A stretch of 44,486 nucleotides of DNA from Clostridia bacterium UC5.1-1D2 (GCA_001304855.1 BBZN01000035.1:1-44486); one strand, 5' to 3'. Positions 27,812 to 39,555 are shown, numbered from the stretch's first letter. The notes: generated by a model not told the origin, from the sequence alone. A program made the numbers and translations.

Positions 27812-28072
27812 TTTAGGTTGCCCTCCCTTCCTTTCCTTTATGTACTGTATCTATTATAATCGATTCTTTTTAAATAGAAAAAGAAAAAATGCAAGTAATC
27901 CCAACAAAATCCCAGCAGCGCTCCTGAAAAAACGACTTGGGAATCCTTGGAGAATCCAAGGGTTTAATTTATTATAACCAAGAAAAACCCAACATGATAG
28001 GTACTAATTACACAAAAAACAACAAAAATTTTGTAGATATTGCGAAAAGATTTGATATTATTGCGATTTTTC

Positions 28073-28101
28073 TTGAAAACCCAATTAAAAGCAGATATAC
28101 T
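28073..28101 (+). promoter_or_regulatory. Promoter of the MFS transporter gene
   Basis: TTGAAA, a 17-bp spacer and TATACT, about 84 bp before the ATG. The 27812-28184 interval is AT-rich and otherwise holds only a near-palindromic ACAAAAATTTTGT at 28022-28034, a possible operator for the divergent DeoR protein. Confidence 0.65.
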
Positions 28102-28184
28102 ATAGTCGTAACCCGGGAAAACACAACGGACTGATGTTCTTGCGGGGGCAAATAAATTGTCTATAATGAAGGGAGAAATGGAAA

Positions 28185-29488
28185 ATGAGTAATGAGACAA
28201 AAGCTAAAATCATGAAGGCAGCACCGAACAGATGGCTGGTATTTTGTATCCTTACCTTTCGGGAGGAATTGCCTTTAAGCTTTCTTCCATGAAGGATATG
28301 TTCTATGTGCCCATGCAGCAGTTTATGGGACTGAGCAATACCCAGATAGGCGGAGCCTTAAGCGCCTATGGCATTGTCCAGACAATCGGTCTGATTGCAG
28401 GTATTTACATCTGTGATATGTTCAGCAAAAAGTATATGATAGGCGGTTCTCTGATCGGACTTGGAATAGTGGGCGTGTATTTATCCACTTTCCCGGGATA
28501 CTGGGGCTTCCTGGTTGCCTTTGGCGTAATGGCTATCTTGGGAGAGGTTACATACTGGCCCGTACTTTTGAAGGCTATACGTCTTTTGGGAGATGAAAAG
28601 ACACAGGGACGTATGTTCGGATTTCTGGAGATGGGACGAGGCATAGTAGACGTGATTATTGCATCCACTGCCCTTGCTATTTTTAAAGGCATGGGAGAGG
28701 GCGCGGCAGCTTTGAGAGGCGGTCTTCTTTTCCTGGCGGCCGTAACGGCGGCGGCAGGAGTGCTCTGTCTGATTTTCGTTCCCAATGATGAAAAGCGCGT
28801 GGATGAGAGCGGCAAGGAAGTGAACAAGGCCCAGGCTGCATTCGGCGGTATGATGCAGGCTGTGAAGAGCGTGGATATCTGGGCGGTTTCATTGAACGGA
28901 TTCACAGTTTATTGTATTTATTGCGGACTTACTTATTTTATCCCATTCTTAAACCAGATTTATCTCCTTCCTGCAACAGCAGTAGGTATGTACGGCATCA
29001 TCAACCAGTACGGACTTAAGATGGTGGGAGGTCCTATCGGCGGATTCATGTCCGACAAGGTTCATAAATCCTCTGCGAAGCATATACGCGCAGGCTTTGT
29101 GGTATGCATTATCGCTATGGCGCTGTTCCTCATGATACCTCACGAGGCTTTGGGACAGGGCGGCAACTGGATTGCCGGCGCCGCATGTACTCTGGCCTTC
29201 GGAGCCATCGTATTTACCATGCGCGCCGTATTCTTCGCTCCTATGGATGAGGTAAGAGTACCCAAGGAGATAACAGGAGCAGCAATGAGCCTTGCATCTC
29301 TGGTTATCTATCTTCCCAATGCATTTGCATATGTAATGTACGGCAGCTTCTTAGACCGCTATCCGGGCATGGCAGGATTCAGAATCGTATTCTGCGTCAT
29401 GATTGGCTGGGCTGTTGTGGGCGTGTTTGTATCTACATTCCTCATCAGCCGCATTAAGAAATGCCAGAGAGAAGGAAAGACGGAATAA
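28185..29488 (+). CDS. MFS transporter
   Basis: Membrane transporter of the major facilitator superfamily with about 12 helices. Start at ATG 28185 (MSNETKAKIMKAAPNRWLVF) after GAAGGGAGA. A TTTT-to-TTT break near 28258 repairs to LVFCILTFSGGIAFKLSSMK. The loop between helices 2 and 3 reads ICDMFSKKYMIGG and the second half GGPIGGFMSDKVHKSS, both MFS loop patterns. The family within MFS (anion or sugar-phosphate type) is not resolved. It precedes a CehA/McbA-type hydrolase by 83 bp; the pair probably takes up and processes the same compound. Confidence 0.88.
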
Positions 29489-29571
29489 CCTGTAACGGTT
29501 CAGACGGCGTCCGGCTGCTGAAAAGTTGCATTATAACTTAAGTAATTTATGAAAGGGACGGTATATTAATA

Positions 29572-30559
29572 ATGAGAGAGTATCACGGTTTTAAAAATTG
29601 CGGCAGCTGGTATAAGGGGAATATTCACAGCCATACCACCGTTTCCGACGGTATGCTGACCCCTGAACAGGCCGTGGCCCTTTATAAGGACAATGGATAT
29701 CATTTCCTGTGCTTTTCGGAGCATGATATTTTTACAGACTACAGAGAGCAGTTCAACACAGAAAACTTCATCATCGTCCCTGCCATAGAGAGCAGCGTGA
29801 TTTTATACCGTACCAAAGGGACGGGAGAGCGGTATAAGGTTCACCATCTTCACGGCATACTGGGACGGAGCTATGCAGGAGGCTGCGGCCCAGGGGGTGT
29901 TCAGCCACCTCCAGTATGTTCCGCCCAAGAAATATTTTGGGGAATGGGAGGGCGCCAGGGCCAGCCAGGAGGTGGCGGACATGCTGGCGGCCCACGGCTG
30001 TGCAGTTACATATAACCATCCTATCTGGAGCCGCGTGACCGAGGAGGAGTTTATCCACACCCGGGGTGTGAACGCTCTGGAGATCTTCAACTTTAACACG
30101 GTTCAGGAGTCTAACACCGGTTATGACGTTACCTACTGGGACAGGATGCTCCGCATGGGCAGCCGCATCAATGCATTTGCCAGTGACGACAATCACAATG
30201 AGGGACTCTTTGAGGATTCCTGCGGCGGCTGGATCTGCGTCCAGTCACCGGAATTGAGCCATGACGGTATTGTCCAGAACTTTATAGACGGAAATTATTA
30301 TTCCTCCTCAGGCCCTGAGATTTACGACTGGGGAGTGAGAGACGGCAAAGTGTGGATCGATACATCGGCTGTAAACCATATTAACTTTGTGGCCGGAAAT
30401 ATTATTAACGACGGGACTACTGTGCTGGGAGAGCGGTTTAAGGACACTCTGCAGCATGGGGAGTACACTCTGAAAGGACATGAGACTTATGTCCGCGTGG
30501 AGGCGGTGGACAAGTACGGACGTACGGCCTGGACCAATCCTATTTATCTGGAGTGGTAG
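29572..30559 (+). CDS. CehA/McbA-family PHP metallohydrolase
   Basis: Metal-dependent hydrolase of the PHP superfamily, CehA/McbA subgroup (some members split carbamates or phosphoesters). Motifs: YKGNIHSHTTVSDGMLTPEQ (metal His), LCFSEHDIF, IIVPAIESS, the middle AVTYNHPIWSRV, the late FASDDNHN with the metal Asp and His, then a C-terminal beta domain (TYVRVEAVDKYGRTAWTNPI). The frame break near 29866 is GG read as G and repairs to GTEAMQEAAAQGVFSH. About 329 residues. The MFS gene upstream and amino-acid symporter downstream suggest a catabolic cluster; the substrate is not identifiable from sequence. Confidence 0.85.
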
Positions 30560-30643
30560 GGGTTACGACGGGAACCGTCCGCAGATAAACCACAGGGGGC
30601 GCGTGGGCTCAAAATGCGTATGAGATAAAGGAGGACAGGAAGG

Positions 30644-31988
30644 ATGAAAGAGTTTCAGGAGATTCTGACAGCCTTTGATGACTGGCTTTGGGGGAACTGG
30701 CTTTTGTTTGTACTTTTAGGTGTGGGCCTGTTGTATACAATTATAACAGGCGGTATCCAGATTCGCAAATTTGGATATATCATGAGAAAAACCGTATGGG
30801 AGCCGATCTTCGCAAAGAACAAGGATTCAAAGGAGGAGGGAACCATATCTTCCTTCCAGGCTTTGTGTACGGCCGTGGCCTCCTGTGTTGGCAGCGGCAA
30901 CATCGTAGGCGTATCCACTGCGGTTCTGGCAGGCGGCATGGGCGCGATTTTCTGGATGTGGGTGGCCGCCTTTGTGGGCATGGCTACCAAGTACGGGGAG
31001 ATTATTCTGGGTATGCTCTACCGTGAGAAAAATGCGGAGGGCGCTTATGTGGGCGGCCCTATGTATTATATTAAGAAAGGGCTTCACGCTCCCTGGCTGG
31101 CTGTGCTTTGCGCATTCTTCATGGTGACTCAGATTATCGGCGGTAATTTTATCCAGTCCAACACCATCAGCGGCGTAATGAAGGAGAACTTCGGCGTTCC
31201 CTATCTGGTCACAGGGATCATTCTGGTAATAGTTATTTTTGTAATCACTTTGGGAGGACTTAAGAGGCTGGCTCACGTAGCCCAGAAGCTGGTGCCTTCC
31301 ATGGCGGTTCTTTATGTGGTTGGCGGTCTGCTAATTATCATTGCCAATATTACCAAAGTGCCGGGCGTGTTTGCGGACATATTCAGAGGGGCCTTCGGTC
31401 TTCAGGCTATGGCAGGAGGAGCGGCAGGCAGCATGATCATCGCCATGCAGAAGGGCGTGGCAAGAGCCTTTATTCCAACGAAGCCGGCGAAGGCTCTGCT
31501 CCTGTTATCCATTCGGCCGCTCAGGTGAATCATCCGGCGGAGCAGGGTATCACGGGCGTGGCGGAGGTTTTTCTGGATACCTTCGTTATCTGTACCATCA
31601 CCGGGCTGGTGCTGGGCGTGACAGGGGTGTTGGGTTCCGGCGCGCCGGGAAATGTCCTTGCCATCAACGCTTTTGCAAGCGTGTGGGAACCTCTGCGCTA
31701 TGTGGTGGCTCTGTGCCTCCTGCTTTTTCCTCCACGACGCTGATGAGCCAGTGGTATTTTGGCTTTGTGGGACTGAATTACATCTTCGGTACGAAGGTGG
31801 CAGGTAACTTTAAGTATGTGTTTCCCTGTTTCTGCATCGTTGGCGCTCTGGCGGAGATCGAGCTGGTGTGGGTGATTCAGGATGTGGCCCTGGGACTTCT
31901 CACCATTCCCAACCTTATAGCCATGGTCGCCCTGGCTCCGCAGGTCAGAAGGGCGACGAAGGAGTATTTTGCAAAGGAATGTCCGTAG
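30644..31988 (+). CDS. Sodium:alanine/glycine symporter, AGCS family
   Basis: Membrane Na+-coupled amino-acid transporter (AGCS/DAACS-like, alanine or glycine). Starts MKEFQEILTAFDDWLWGNW after AGGAGGACAGGAAGG. Signatures: the long TGGIQIRKFGYIMR helix entry, ALCTAVASCVGSGNIVGVSTAVLAGG, and the AGCS box that reads LYSNEAGEGSAPVIHSAAQ when repaired. Two frame breaks, near 31477 (GG read as G) and 31722 (GG read as G), restore one protein of about 448 residues. A strong terminator follows, closing the MFS-hydrolase-symporter unit. Confidence 0.92.
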
Positions 31989-32030
31989 AAGGCTTCTTTT
32001 TCCATTAAAATTTAAAGATTTTCTGTGACA

Positions 32031-32076
32031 GGCTGCCTGCCCTTTCGTTCCGAAGGGGCGGACAGCTTTTCTTTTG
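32031..32076 (+). terminator. Rho-independent terminator after the AGCS gene
   Basis: CTGCCTGCCCTTTCG pairs imperfectly with CGAAGGGGCGGACAG across a 3-nt loop and is followed by TTTTCTTTT. Confidence 0.8.
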
Positions 32077-32115
32077 ACCCTTTGTATGTGTGTGGCAGAA
32101 GTGGACGAAAACGGA

Positions 32116-32144
32116 TTGACAATCCCATCAGGGAAAGCTACAAT
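32116..32144 (+). promoter_or_regulatory. Promoter of the aminotransferase operon
   Basis: TTGACA, a 17-bp spacer and TACAAT, about 63 bp before the ATG. No T-box core motif was seen in the short leader. Confidence 0.75.
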
Positions 32145-32207
32145 CATATCAACAGAGGGACCATTTGGAAAAATAAGGCTCCCGACAGGGAAAGAGAGGA
32201 CATAAAT

Positions 32208-33410
32208 ATGATATCAGAGAAGATGAAACCATTGGTGAATAATAACTCCGCAATCCGCGCCATGTTTGAGGAGGGCAAGCGTTTGGCGGCCATCCACGGA
32301 GCAGAGAACGTATTCGATTTTAGCCTGGGAAATCCCAATGTGCCCGCCCCCCAGTCTGTAAGCCAGGCTATCTGCGATATACTTAAGGAGGAGGAATCCA
32401 CCTTTGTCCACGGCTATATGAGCAATGCGGGCTTTGAGGATGTGCGCGCCGCCATAGCAGAATCCTTAAACCGCCGTTTCGGCACCAAGTTTCATCAGAA
32501 TAATATACTCATGACTGTAGGCGCAGCCAGCGGTCTTAACGTAATTTTAAAAACGATTTTAAACCCGGGCGATGAAGTCATCGCATTTGCCCCATATTTT
32601 GTGGAGTACGGCAATTATGTGCGCAACTATGACGCAGCCTGGTTGTGATTTCACCCGATAGGGAGACGTTCCAGCCCAATCTTGCGGAATTTCAGGAGAA
32701 GATCAACGCCAAAACCAGGGGCGTGATTATTAATACTCCCAACAACCCCACAGGTGTGGTTTATTCCGCAGAGACTCTCACAAAGATGGCGGACATTCTC
32801 AGGGCCAAGGAAAAGGAGTTTGGCACTGCCATTGTGCTGATTTCTGACGAGCCTTACAGGGAACTGGCCTACGACGGGGTGGAGGTTCCCTATGTGACCA
32901 AATTCTATGATGATACGGTAATTGGATATTCCTACAGCAAATCCTTATCCCTTCCCGGAGAACGTATCGGTTATCTGGTAATTCCCGACGAGCTGAAGGA
33001 CAGCCAGGAGGTATTTACGGCGGCCACCATTGCAAACCGTGTTCTGGCTCAGTAAATGCACCTTCCTGATGCAGCGGGTGATACTGCGCTGCGTGGACGA
33101 GAAGGTTAATCTGGAAGCCTACGACCGGAACCGGAACCTGCTCTACAACGGACTTGCAGAAGCGGGCTTTGAGTGCATCAAGCCTGAGGGCGCTTTTTAC
33201 CTTTTTGTGAAATCTCCTGAGGCAGATGAGAAGAAGTTCTGTGATGTGTGCAAGAAGTATAATATTCTGGTAGTGCCAGGCAGCTCCTTTGCCTGCCCGG
33301 GATATGTGAGAATCGCATATTGCGTTTCCTATGAGCAGATAGAGCGGGCTCTTCCCGGATTTAAGAAAGTGGCTGAAGAGTACGGACTGAAAAAACAGGA
33401 GAACAGATAA
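32208..33410 (+). CDS. Class I PLP-dependent aminotransferase (aspartate aminotransferase-like)
   Basis: Fold-type I PLP enzyme that moves amino groups between amino acids and 2-oxo acids. Starts at ATG 32208 (MISEKMKPLVNNNSAIRAMF). Motifs: FDFSLGNPNVPAP, INTPNNPTGVVYS (PLP contacts), LISDEPYRELAYD, the catalytic Lys in YSYSKSLSLPGERIGY, and the substrate-binding Arg region GYVRIAYCVS. Three frame breaks, near 32640 (CCC read as CC), 33045 (GGG read as GG) and 33064 (CCC read as CC), repair to NRVLGSVNAPSLMQRV and about 401 residues. It heads an operon with hisC and two membrane-protein genes. The substrate is not resolved. Confidence 0.9.
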
Positions 33411-33435
33411 ATATCCGATGGAGGAACTGCAGAAT

Positions 33436-34544
33436 ATGAAAACCTGGGAAGCGAATATACGCCGGGTGATCCCCTACGTGCCGGGGGATCAGCCAAGGGC
33501 AGCCGGCTGATTAAACTGAATACAAATGAAAATCCATATCCTCCTGCGCCGGGAGTGGGAAACGCTCTGGCAGAGATGGATGTATCCCTGTTGCGCAAGT
33601 ATCCGGATCCCGGAGCCTCAGCCCTTGCGGGGGCTTTGGCGGAGCGTTACAATGTGGGAGAGAATCAGGTCTTTGTGGGCGTGGGTTCCGATGATGTAAT
33701 AGCCATGTCGTTTCTCACCTTTTTCAACTCCAAAAAGCCGGTGCTTTTTCCGGACGTGACCTACTCCTTTTATCCTGTGTGGGCCGGCCTTTTTGGAATC
33801 CCTTATGAAACGCCTGCCCTGGATGAGGATTTTTCCATAAAAACAGGGGACTATAAGAAAGAGAACGGCGGCGTTATATTTCCAAACCCAAATGCGCCTA
33901 CAGGGCTTTATATGCCCCTTGATCAGGTGGAGGAAATCATAGGGGCCAACCGGGATGTGGTGGTGATTGTGGACGAGGCTTATATCGATTTTGCAGGTCC
34001 CTCCGCCATGGAGCTGATAAAGGATTACGATAATCTGCTGGTAGTCCAGACCTTCAGCAAATCCAGATCCATGGCAGGCCTGCGTATTGGTTTTGCCGTG
34101 GGAAATCCTGCCCTTATAAAAGCATTGAATGATGTGAAGTACTCCTACAACTCCTACACCATGAATCTGCCCTCGATTGTTATGGGAGTGGAAGCTGTGA
34201 AGGACGAGGCCTACTTCCGGGGGACTACGGAGAAAATTGTGGCTACCAGGGAGCGGGCCAAGACGCGTCTGAGGGAGCTGGGCTTTCATTTTCCGGACTC
34301 CATGGCGAATTTCATCTTTGCTTCCCACAGAACTGTGCCCGCTTGGGAAATTTTCCAGGCTCTTAAAAAGGAGCAGATCTATGTGCGCTATTTCAACGCT
34401 CCAAGGCTGGACAACAGCTTGCGCATCAGCATCGGAACAGATGAGGAGATGGACGTTCTCTTCGGCTTTTTGGAAGGGTTTCTGAGAGGAAAAATAACAA
34501 CCGGTTTTGTGAACAGAGAAATGAGGACAGGTGATGAACAATGA
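33436..34544 (+). CDS. hisC: Histidinol-phosphate aminotransferase-like protein
   Basis: PLP enzyme of the HisC family (histidine biosynthesis, also aromatic amino acids). Starts MKTWEANIRRVIPYVPGDQP with GGAGGAACTG upstream. A CCC-to-CC break near 33492 leads to GSRLIKLNTNENPYPPAPG, the HisC N-terminal signature. Others: KYPDPGASALAGALAERY, IFPNPNAPTGLYMPLDQ, VVIVDEAYIDFAG, the catalytic Lys in TFSKSRSMAGLRIG, and RLDNSLRISIGT. About 370 residues. It follows the other aminotransferase by 25 bp and overlaps the next gene by 4 bp (ATGA). No other his biosynthesis genes flank it. Confidence 0.92.
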
Positions 34545-35711
34545 AGGATGAGGCTGGATGGAGACATTATCTGCGCCTTTGCTTGAATATAATCATTCCG
34601 GCTGCGGGCTGGCTTTTGCTGTGCTTTGCAGGCCCCAAGCTTTTGCGTTTTTTTATGCCCTTTGTCATCGGATGGATCATAGCGGCGATAGCCAATCCCC
34701 TGGTGCGTTTTCTGGAGCGGAGAGTGAAGCTGGTGCGAAAGCACAGCTCCATTGTCATTGTGGTGGCCGCCTTGGCCCTTGTGATTGGGCTGATCTATCT
34801 TGCGGCCACCAGAAGCTTTATGCTGCTGCGGAGATTTTTTAAGGATCTGCCCGCCCTCTATGCAAGTATTGAGGGGGATGTGAGCCAGAGTCTGGACAGG
34901 ATTGAACATCTTTTTCAGTTTATGCCCGACAGTATCCAGCAGTCCTGGGAGAGCATCGGGGACAATCTGGGCGCCTTTATAGGCGCCCTGGCGGAAAAAC
35001 TGGCCTCCCCCACAGTGGAGGCGGCGGGCACTGTAGCCAGAGGCCTTCCGGCTATGCTGGTATATTTTGTAGTGACTGTGCTGTCAGCCTATTTTTTCAT
35101 TGTGGACAGGGATCGGATCGTAAATTTCATAAAAGGCCATCTGCCGGAGGGCGCCGGCCGGTATGCCCTGTATCTGAAACGGGATGTATTCCGCCTGATA
35201 GGCGGGTACTTCATGGCCCAGTTCAAGATAATGATTGTGGTCTGGCTGATTCTCACCCTGGGATTTTTTGCGCTGGGCGTGAACTATGGCCCCCTGTGGG
35301 CGATTCTCATTGCAGTGCTGGACTTTCTGCCGGTGTTTGGAACGGGAACGGCCTTGATTCCCTGGGGGCTTGTTAAGCTTTTAGGCGGAGAATATTATTT
35401 TGCCGCAGGACTTCTGGGACTCTATGTGCTGACGCAGTTTATCAGGCAGCTGGTCCAGCCCAAGCTTGTGGGAGACAGCATGGGAATGCCTCCCTTCTCA
35501 CCCTGTTCTTTCTGTACGTGGGATTTAAGGTCAGCGGCATTGCAGGAATGATCCTGGCTGTGCCCATCGGCATGTTTTTGTGAACTTGTACGAGTACGGC
35601 GCTTTTAAAGGGCTTACGGAAAGTCTGGAAGAGCTTGTGAGGGATGTAAACGCATTCCGGAATCATAAAAATAATAAATCTGCATCAGGAGAAAGCGGAA
35701 GTGAAGATTGA
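34541..35711 (+). CDS. AI-2E-family (PerM/YtvI-like) membrane protein
   Basis: Multi-helix membrane protein of the AI-2E transporter superfamily. N-terminal helices are MPFVIGWIIAAIANPLVRFLERR; the long soluble loop spans about 100-160; the C-terminal helices include AVLDFLPVFGTGTALIPWGLVK, the conserved DxLPVxGTG box. YtvI-type members are linked to sporulation, others to quorum or ion export, and the role here is open. Two frame breaks, near 35495 (CCCC read as CCC) and 35580 (T-run one short), restore LLTLFFLYVGFKVSGIAGMI and FVNLYEYGAFKG, giving about 391 residues and a stop at 35711. It overlaps hisC at its start and the MATE gene at its end. Confidence 0.88.
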
Positions 35712-37058
35712 AAATAATCTGGACACAGATAAAATAAGAGGGCTGGTATGGAGGCTGGCATTTCCCTCCATGCTGGCTCAATTTGTGAATGTATTGTATA
35801 GCATTGTGGACAGGATGTATATAGGGAACATCCCGGAGATTGGAGCTGCGGCATTGGCCGGCGTAGGCATCTGCGGACCTGTGGTGACCCTTTTGTCCTC
35901 CTTTGCCAGCTGGATTGGAGTGGGAGGAGCCCCCTTATGAGCATCAGGCTGGGACAGAAAAATGAAAAGGCGGCCCAAAAAATGGTGGCAAACTGCTTTG
36001 CCCTCCTCCTGGGGATAGCCCTGACGGCTATGACTGTGACATTTATTTTTAAGAACCAGCTTTTGAGATGGTTCGGAGCCAGTCCGGCTATTTTCCCCTA
36101 TGCCAATGAGTACATGAGCTGGTATCTGGCAGGAACGGTATTTGCCATTTTGTCCGCAGGCATGAACCAGTTTATTATCTGCCAGGGTTTTGCAAAAGTA
36201 GGCATGAAATCCGTGATTATCGGCGCTGTCAGCAATATCGTGCTGGATCCGGTATTTATCTTCTGGATGAACATGGGCGTTAAGGGGGCGGCAATGGCCA
36301 CGGTGCTGTCCCAGATGGCTTCCTGCATCTATGTGCTGGCATTTCTCTTCAGTGATAAGCCTCTTGTCCGGATCACCTTTGGGGGATACCGCAAAAGGTA
36401 TATGAAGCAGGTCCTTGTGGTGGGGCTTTCGCCTTTCCTGATTATAGCATCGGACAGCGTGCTGATTATTGTTATGAATATGGTCATCAATGCCTACGGA
36501 AAAGGCGGGAACGGCGATATGCTTCTGACCTGCAATACCATTGTGCAGAGCTTTATGCTGATGATTACCATGCCGCTGGGAGGAATTACCGGTGGAACTC
36601 AGACGGTTTTAGGTTATAATTATGGAGCAAAGAGGCCTGACCGGATCCGAAAGGCGGAGAAGCATATCCTGGCCCTGGCCCTGGCCTTTACAGCCATTAT
36701 GTTTATTATCGCCCAGACAGGCCCCGGATATTTTGTGAAGATATTCACCAGGGATCCTGCCTACATGGAACTGACAGAGAAGGCCATCCGTATTTATACC
36801 ATGTGCATTATCCCACTGGCAGTTGAGTATGTGATTGTTGACGGATTTACAGGAATGGGGATTGCCAGGGTGGCTATCAGCCTTTCCATGTTCAGAAAGG
36901 GCATTTATTTTCTGGGGATGCTGCTGATTCCAATGCTTTTTGGAGTGGAGGCAGTGTTCTTTGCAGAACCTGTGTCAGACCTGACGGCCTGTATTTCTTC
37001 CTCAACCACCTTCCTGCTTCTAAGCGGCAAGGTGCTGGGAGATAACAGAAGGCTGTAG
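35701..37058 (+). CDS. MATE-family efflux transporter
   Basis: Second MATE pump of the window, about 453 residues, 12 helices. Starts at GTG 35701 within the end of the AI-2E gene (MKIENNLDTDKIRGLVWRLA). Signatures: PSMLAQFVNVLYSIVDRMYIG, then ICQGFAKVGMKSVIIGAVSNI and the second-half MPLGGITGGTQTVLGYNYGAK. A frame break near 35935 (C-run one short) repairs to GGAPLMSIRLGQKNEKAA. The four-gene operon aminotransferase-hisC-AI-2E-MATE ends at a terminator at 37059. Substrate unknown. Confidence 0.92.
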
Positions 37059-37096
37059 ACAGAGTTTCAGACAAATTCTGAAAGGGGCTCTGTTTT
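37059..37096 (+). terminator. Terminator after the MATE gene
   Basis: ACAGAG-TTTCAGA pairs with TCTGAAA-gggg-CTCTGT, followed by TTTTATAC. Confidence 0.75.
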
Positions 37097-37121
37097 ATAC
37101 ATAAACGGAGGAGATCGGAAT

Positions 37122-37568
37122 ATGAATATACTGGTAAGCGCCTGCCTTCTGGGAGTGGAATGCAGATACAACGGGAAAGGTGTTCTGGAGCCTGAGCTGA
37201 AAAAACTCATGGGAAAACACCATTTAATACCGGTTTGTCCTGAGATTATGGGAGGCCTTGCTACTCCAAGGACTCCTGCTGAGCGCAGGTCAGGCCGCGT
37301 AATTACAAAGGATGGGACGGATGTGACCGGCGCCTATGAGAAGGGGGCGGCCCAGGTTCTGAAGCTGGCCCGGCTGTACGGCTGCAGGGCGGCTGTTTTG
37401 AAGGAGAGAAGCCCTTCCTGCGGTAAGGGCGTAATTTACGATGGGACATTTACCGGAACGCTCACTGAGGGGGACGGCGTCTGTGGGGAATATTTGGATG
37501 CACATGGGATTAAGGTGTATGGGGAGAGCCAGATTTGCAGATTGACGGAAGAAATAGAAAGGTTATGA
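37122..37568 (+). CDS. DUF523 family protein (YbbK-like)
   Basis: Intact 148-aa cytosolic protein of the DUF523 family, whose function is not established. Conserved features: the N-terminal SACLLGVECRYNGKG with two cysteines, PVCPEIMGGLATPR with a third, and LKERSPSCGKGVIYDGTF with the SPSCG motif. The four Cys suggest a metal or iron-sulfur site, as is presumed for the family. A GGAGGAGA ribosome site precedes it. The L,D-transpeptidase gene follows 3 bp after the stop. Confidence 0.9.
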   Translation: MNILVSACLLGVECRYNGKGVLEPELKKLMGKHHLIPVCPEIMGGLATPRTPAERRSGRVITKDGTDVTGAYEKGAAQVLKLARLYGCRAAVLKERSPSCGKGVIYDGTFTGTLTEGDGVCGEYLDAHGIKVYGESQICRLTEEIERL

Positions 37569-37571
37569 TGA

Positions 37572-39555
37572 ATGAAGGAAGACATTAGGAGGCCGGAAAA
37601 GTCGGAGGCTGCCATATTGGCGGAGGAACTCCAACAGTCTGTCCGGCAGGCGGGACTGGCGGCGGCAGAAGAGCCCCGGGAGCCTGGGAAAGAAGGTTCC
37701 GGGAGTGCGGAAGGTACCGGGAGAGAGAAAAACGCAGAAGCCGCAGCCGGGCTGCGTTTAAAGCGCGCCAGGAGGCCCTTGTCAAAGGAGGCCGGGAGAG
37801 GAGCGGGGAGGAGAGCGCCGGAGGAGAGGGCTCTCCCGGGAAAAAATTTCCCTGGAAGCCGGCTCTGTGCGTCTTTCTGGCGCTGGCAGCGGCGGGCGGT
37901 TTTTATCTGTATAAGGCCATGAGTTTTAAGCAGGCTTATCTGCCCCACACGGTTATCAACGGAATGGATGTAACCGGCAAAACTGCAGACCAGGTCAAAG
38001 AGCGGATGGCTGCCGGTGTAAAGGACTATGAGATGAGCCTTCTTCTGAGAGGGGACGGCAGAGAAACCATAAAGGGAGATGACTTTGGACTTCACACTGT
38101 GTTTGACGGAAGCCTGGAGGAGATTATAAGGCAGCAGAATCCTTATGCCTGGCCCCGCTATCTTTTGAGAGGGCCCTCTTATGAGATACAGGCATGATAG
38201 CCTATGACGAAGAAGGGCTGAATAAGGCGCTGGAGGGGCTGGATTGCTTTGACAGCTCTCAGGCCGTACCCCCTGCAGACGCCTTCCTCTCAGATTACAT
38301 AAGCGGCCAGGGATACGCCATAGTGCCGGAGACAGAGGGCAGCCAGCTGGATGAAACCCTTGTTAAGGAGGCTGTGGCTCACGGCGTAAGGAATCTGGCC
38401 TCCCAGCTGAACCTGGAAGAACTGGGATGCTACCGGAGGGCGGCTCTCAGGCGGATAATCCGGCGCTCATAGCGGCCAGGGACGCAAGGAATTTCTATGT
38501 AAACACCACCGTGACCTATACCTTCGGAAACCGGACGCAGACGCTGGACGGGGAGCTGATTCACCAGTGGCTGGTGTCCGGCGGGGACGGGATTACTCTT
38601 GACGGAGACAAGATAGAAGCCTTTGTGAAGGATTTGGGTAAGGCCAATAATACTGCTTACACGAAACGTTCCTTCAAGACCAGCTACGGCGATACGGTGG
38701 AGGTAAGCGGTTTTTACGGATGGCGCATCAACCAGGCGGCAGAGGTCCAGGAGCTTACAAGAATCCTGGAGTCAGGGGAAAGCGTTACAAGGGAACCCGT
38801 GTATTCCCAGAGGGCGGCCAGCATGAGGGACCTGATTACGGCAGCACCTACGCAGAGGTGAATCTTACTGCCCAGCACTTGTTTTTCTATAAGGACGGGG
38901 AGCTGATTCTGGAATCCGACTTTGTATCGGGCAATACATCCAGAGGATATACCACGCCTCCGGGAATTTTCGGACTGACCTACAAGCAGAGAGACGCGGT
39001 GCTGAAGGGGGAGAACTACAGGAGCCCCGTTAAGTTCTGGATGCCCTTTAACGGCGGCATCGGCTTTCACGACGCCAGCTGGCGTTCCAGCTTTGGAGGC
39101 GGCATTTATAAGACAAACGGTTCCCACGGCTGTATCAATATGCCTATGGGGCGGCCAAGACTCTGTTCGAAAATGTCTATGCAGGCATGCCGGTGATATG
39201 CTATAATCTGCCGGGAACAGAAAATTCCAAGACCAGCCAGTCTTCCGGCAAGGCTCCGGCAGCAACGGGGGCTCCGGCGGCAACAGGGACTCCGGTGCCC
39301 ACTGCGGCGCCTGCGCCCGCCCTTCCTGCCGCCCCGCTGCCCGTGGAGACGCTGCCTGCGGAAACGCCGCCTGTGGAAACTTTGCCTCAGCAGACCCAGC
39401 CTGAGGTGTCCGTTGAACCTGTGGAACCCACCGTCCCGGGCCCCGGGGGAGGAAGTCCTGTCCCGGAAACTACGGCAGGATACGGTCCCAGCTTTACATC
39501 TGCGCAGAGGGGGAAGAGGCCGGTCCCGGGGTTCAGTAACCGGCCATGGAAGTAA
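37572..39555 (+). CDS. L,D-transpeptidase with YkuD domain and Pro-rich tail, multiply frameshifted
   Basis: Membrane-anchored cell-wall enzyme that forms 3-3 peptidoglycan crosslinks or attaches proteins. The N-terminal cytosolic part is charged (MKEDIRRPEKSEAAILAEEL). One helix follows (ALCVFLALAAAGGFYLYKA at 37860-37920), then peptidoglycan-binding-like repeats (TVINGMDVTGKTADQV, DGELIHQWLVSGGDG). The YkuD domain starts near NLTAQHLFFYKDGELILESD and holds the catalytic motif NGSHGCINMP with its Cys. The last ~100 residues are a Pro/Thr/Ala-rich tail (PVETLPAETPPVETLP). Frame breaks near 37800, 38193, 38430, 38800 and 39143 are homopolymer losses, each repairing to the expected sequence. 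About 660 residues. Confidence 0.88.

Noticed and set aside
31989..32207. T-box leader for the aminotransferase operon.
   Set aside because: The leader after the promoter is only about 60 bp and lacks the T-box core; the hairpin before it belongs to the upstream gene.
33618..34541. A 307-codon ORF antisense to hisC.
   Set aside because: It is a shadow of the codon bias of hisC, without ribosome site or recognisable motifs.
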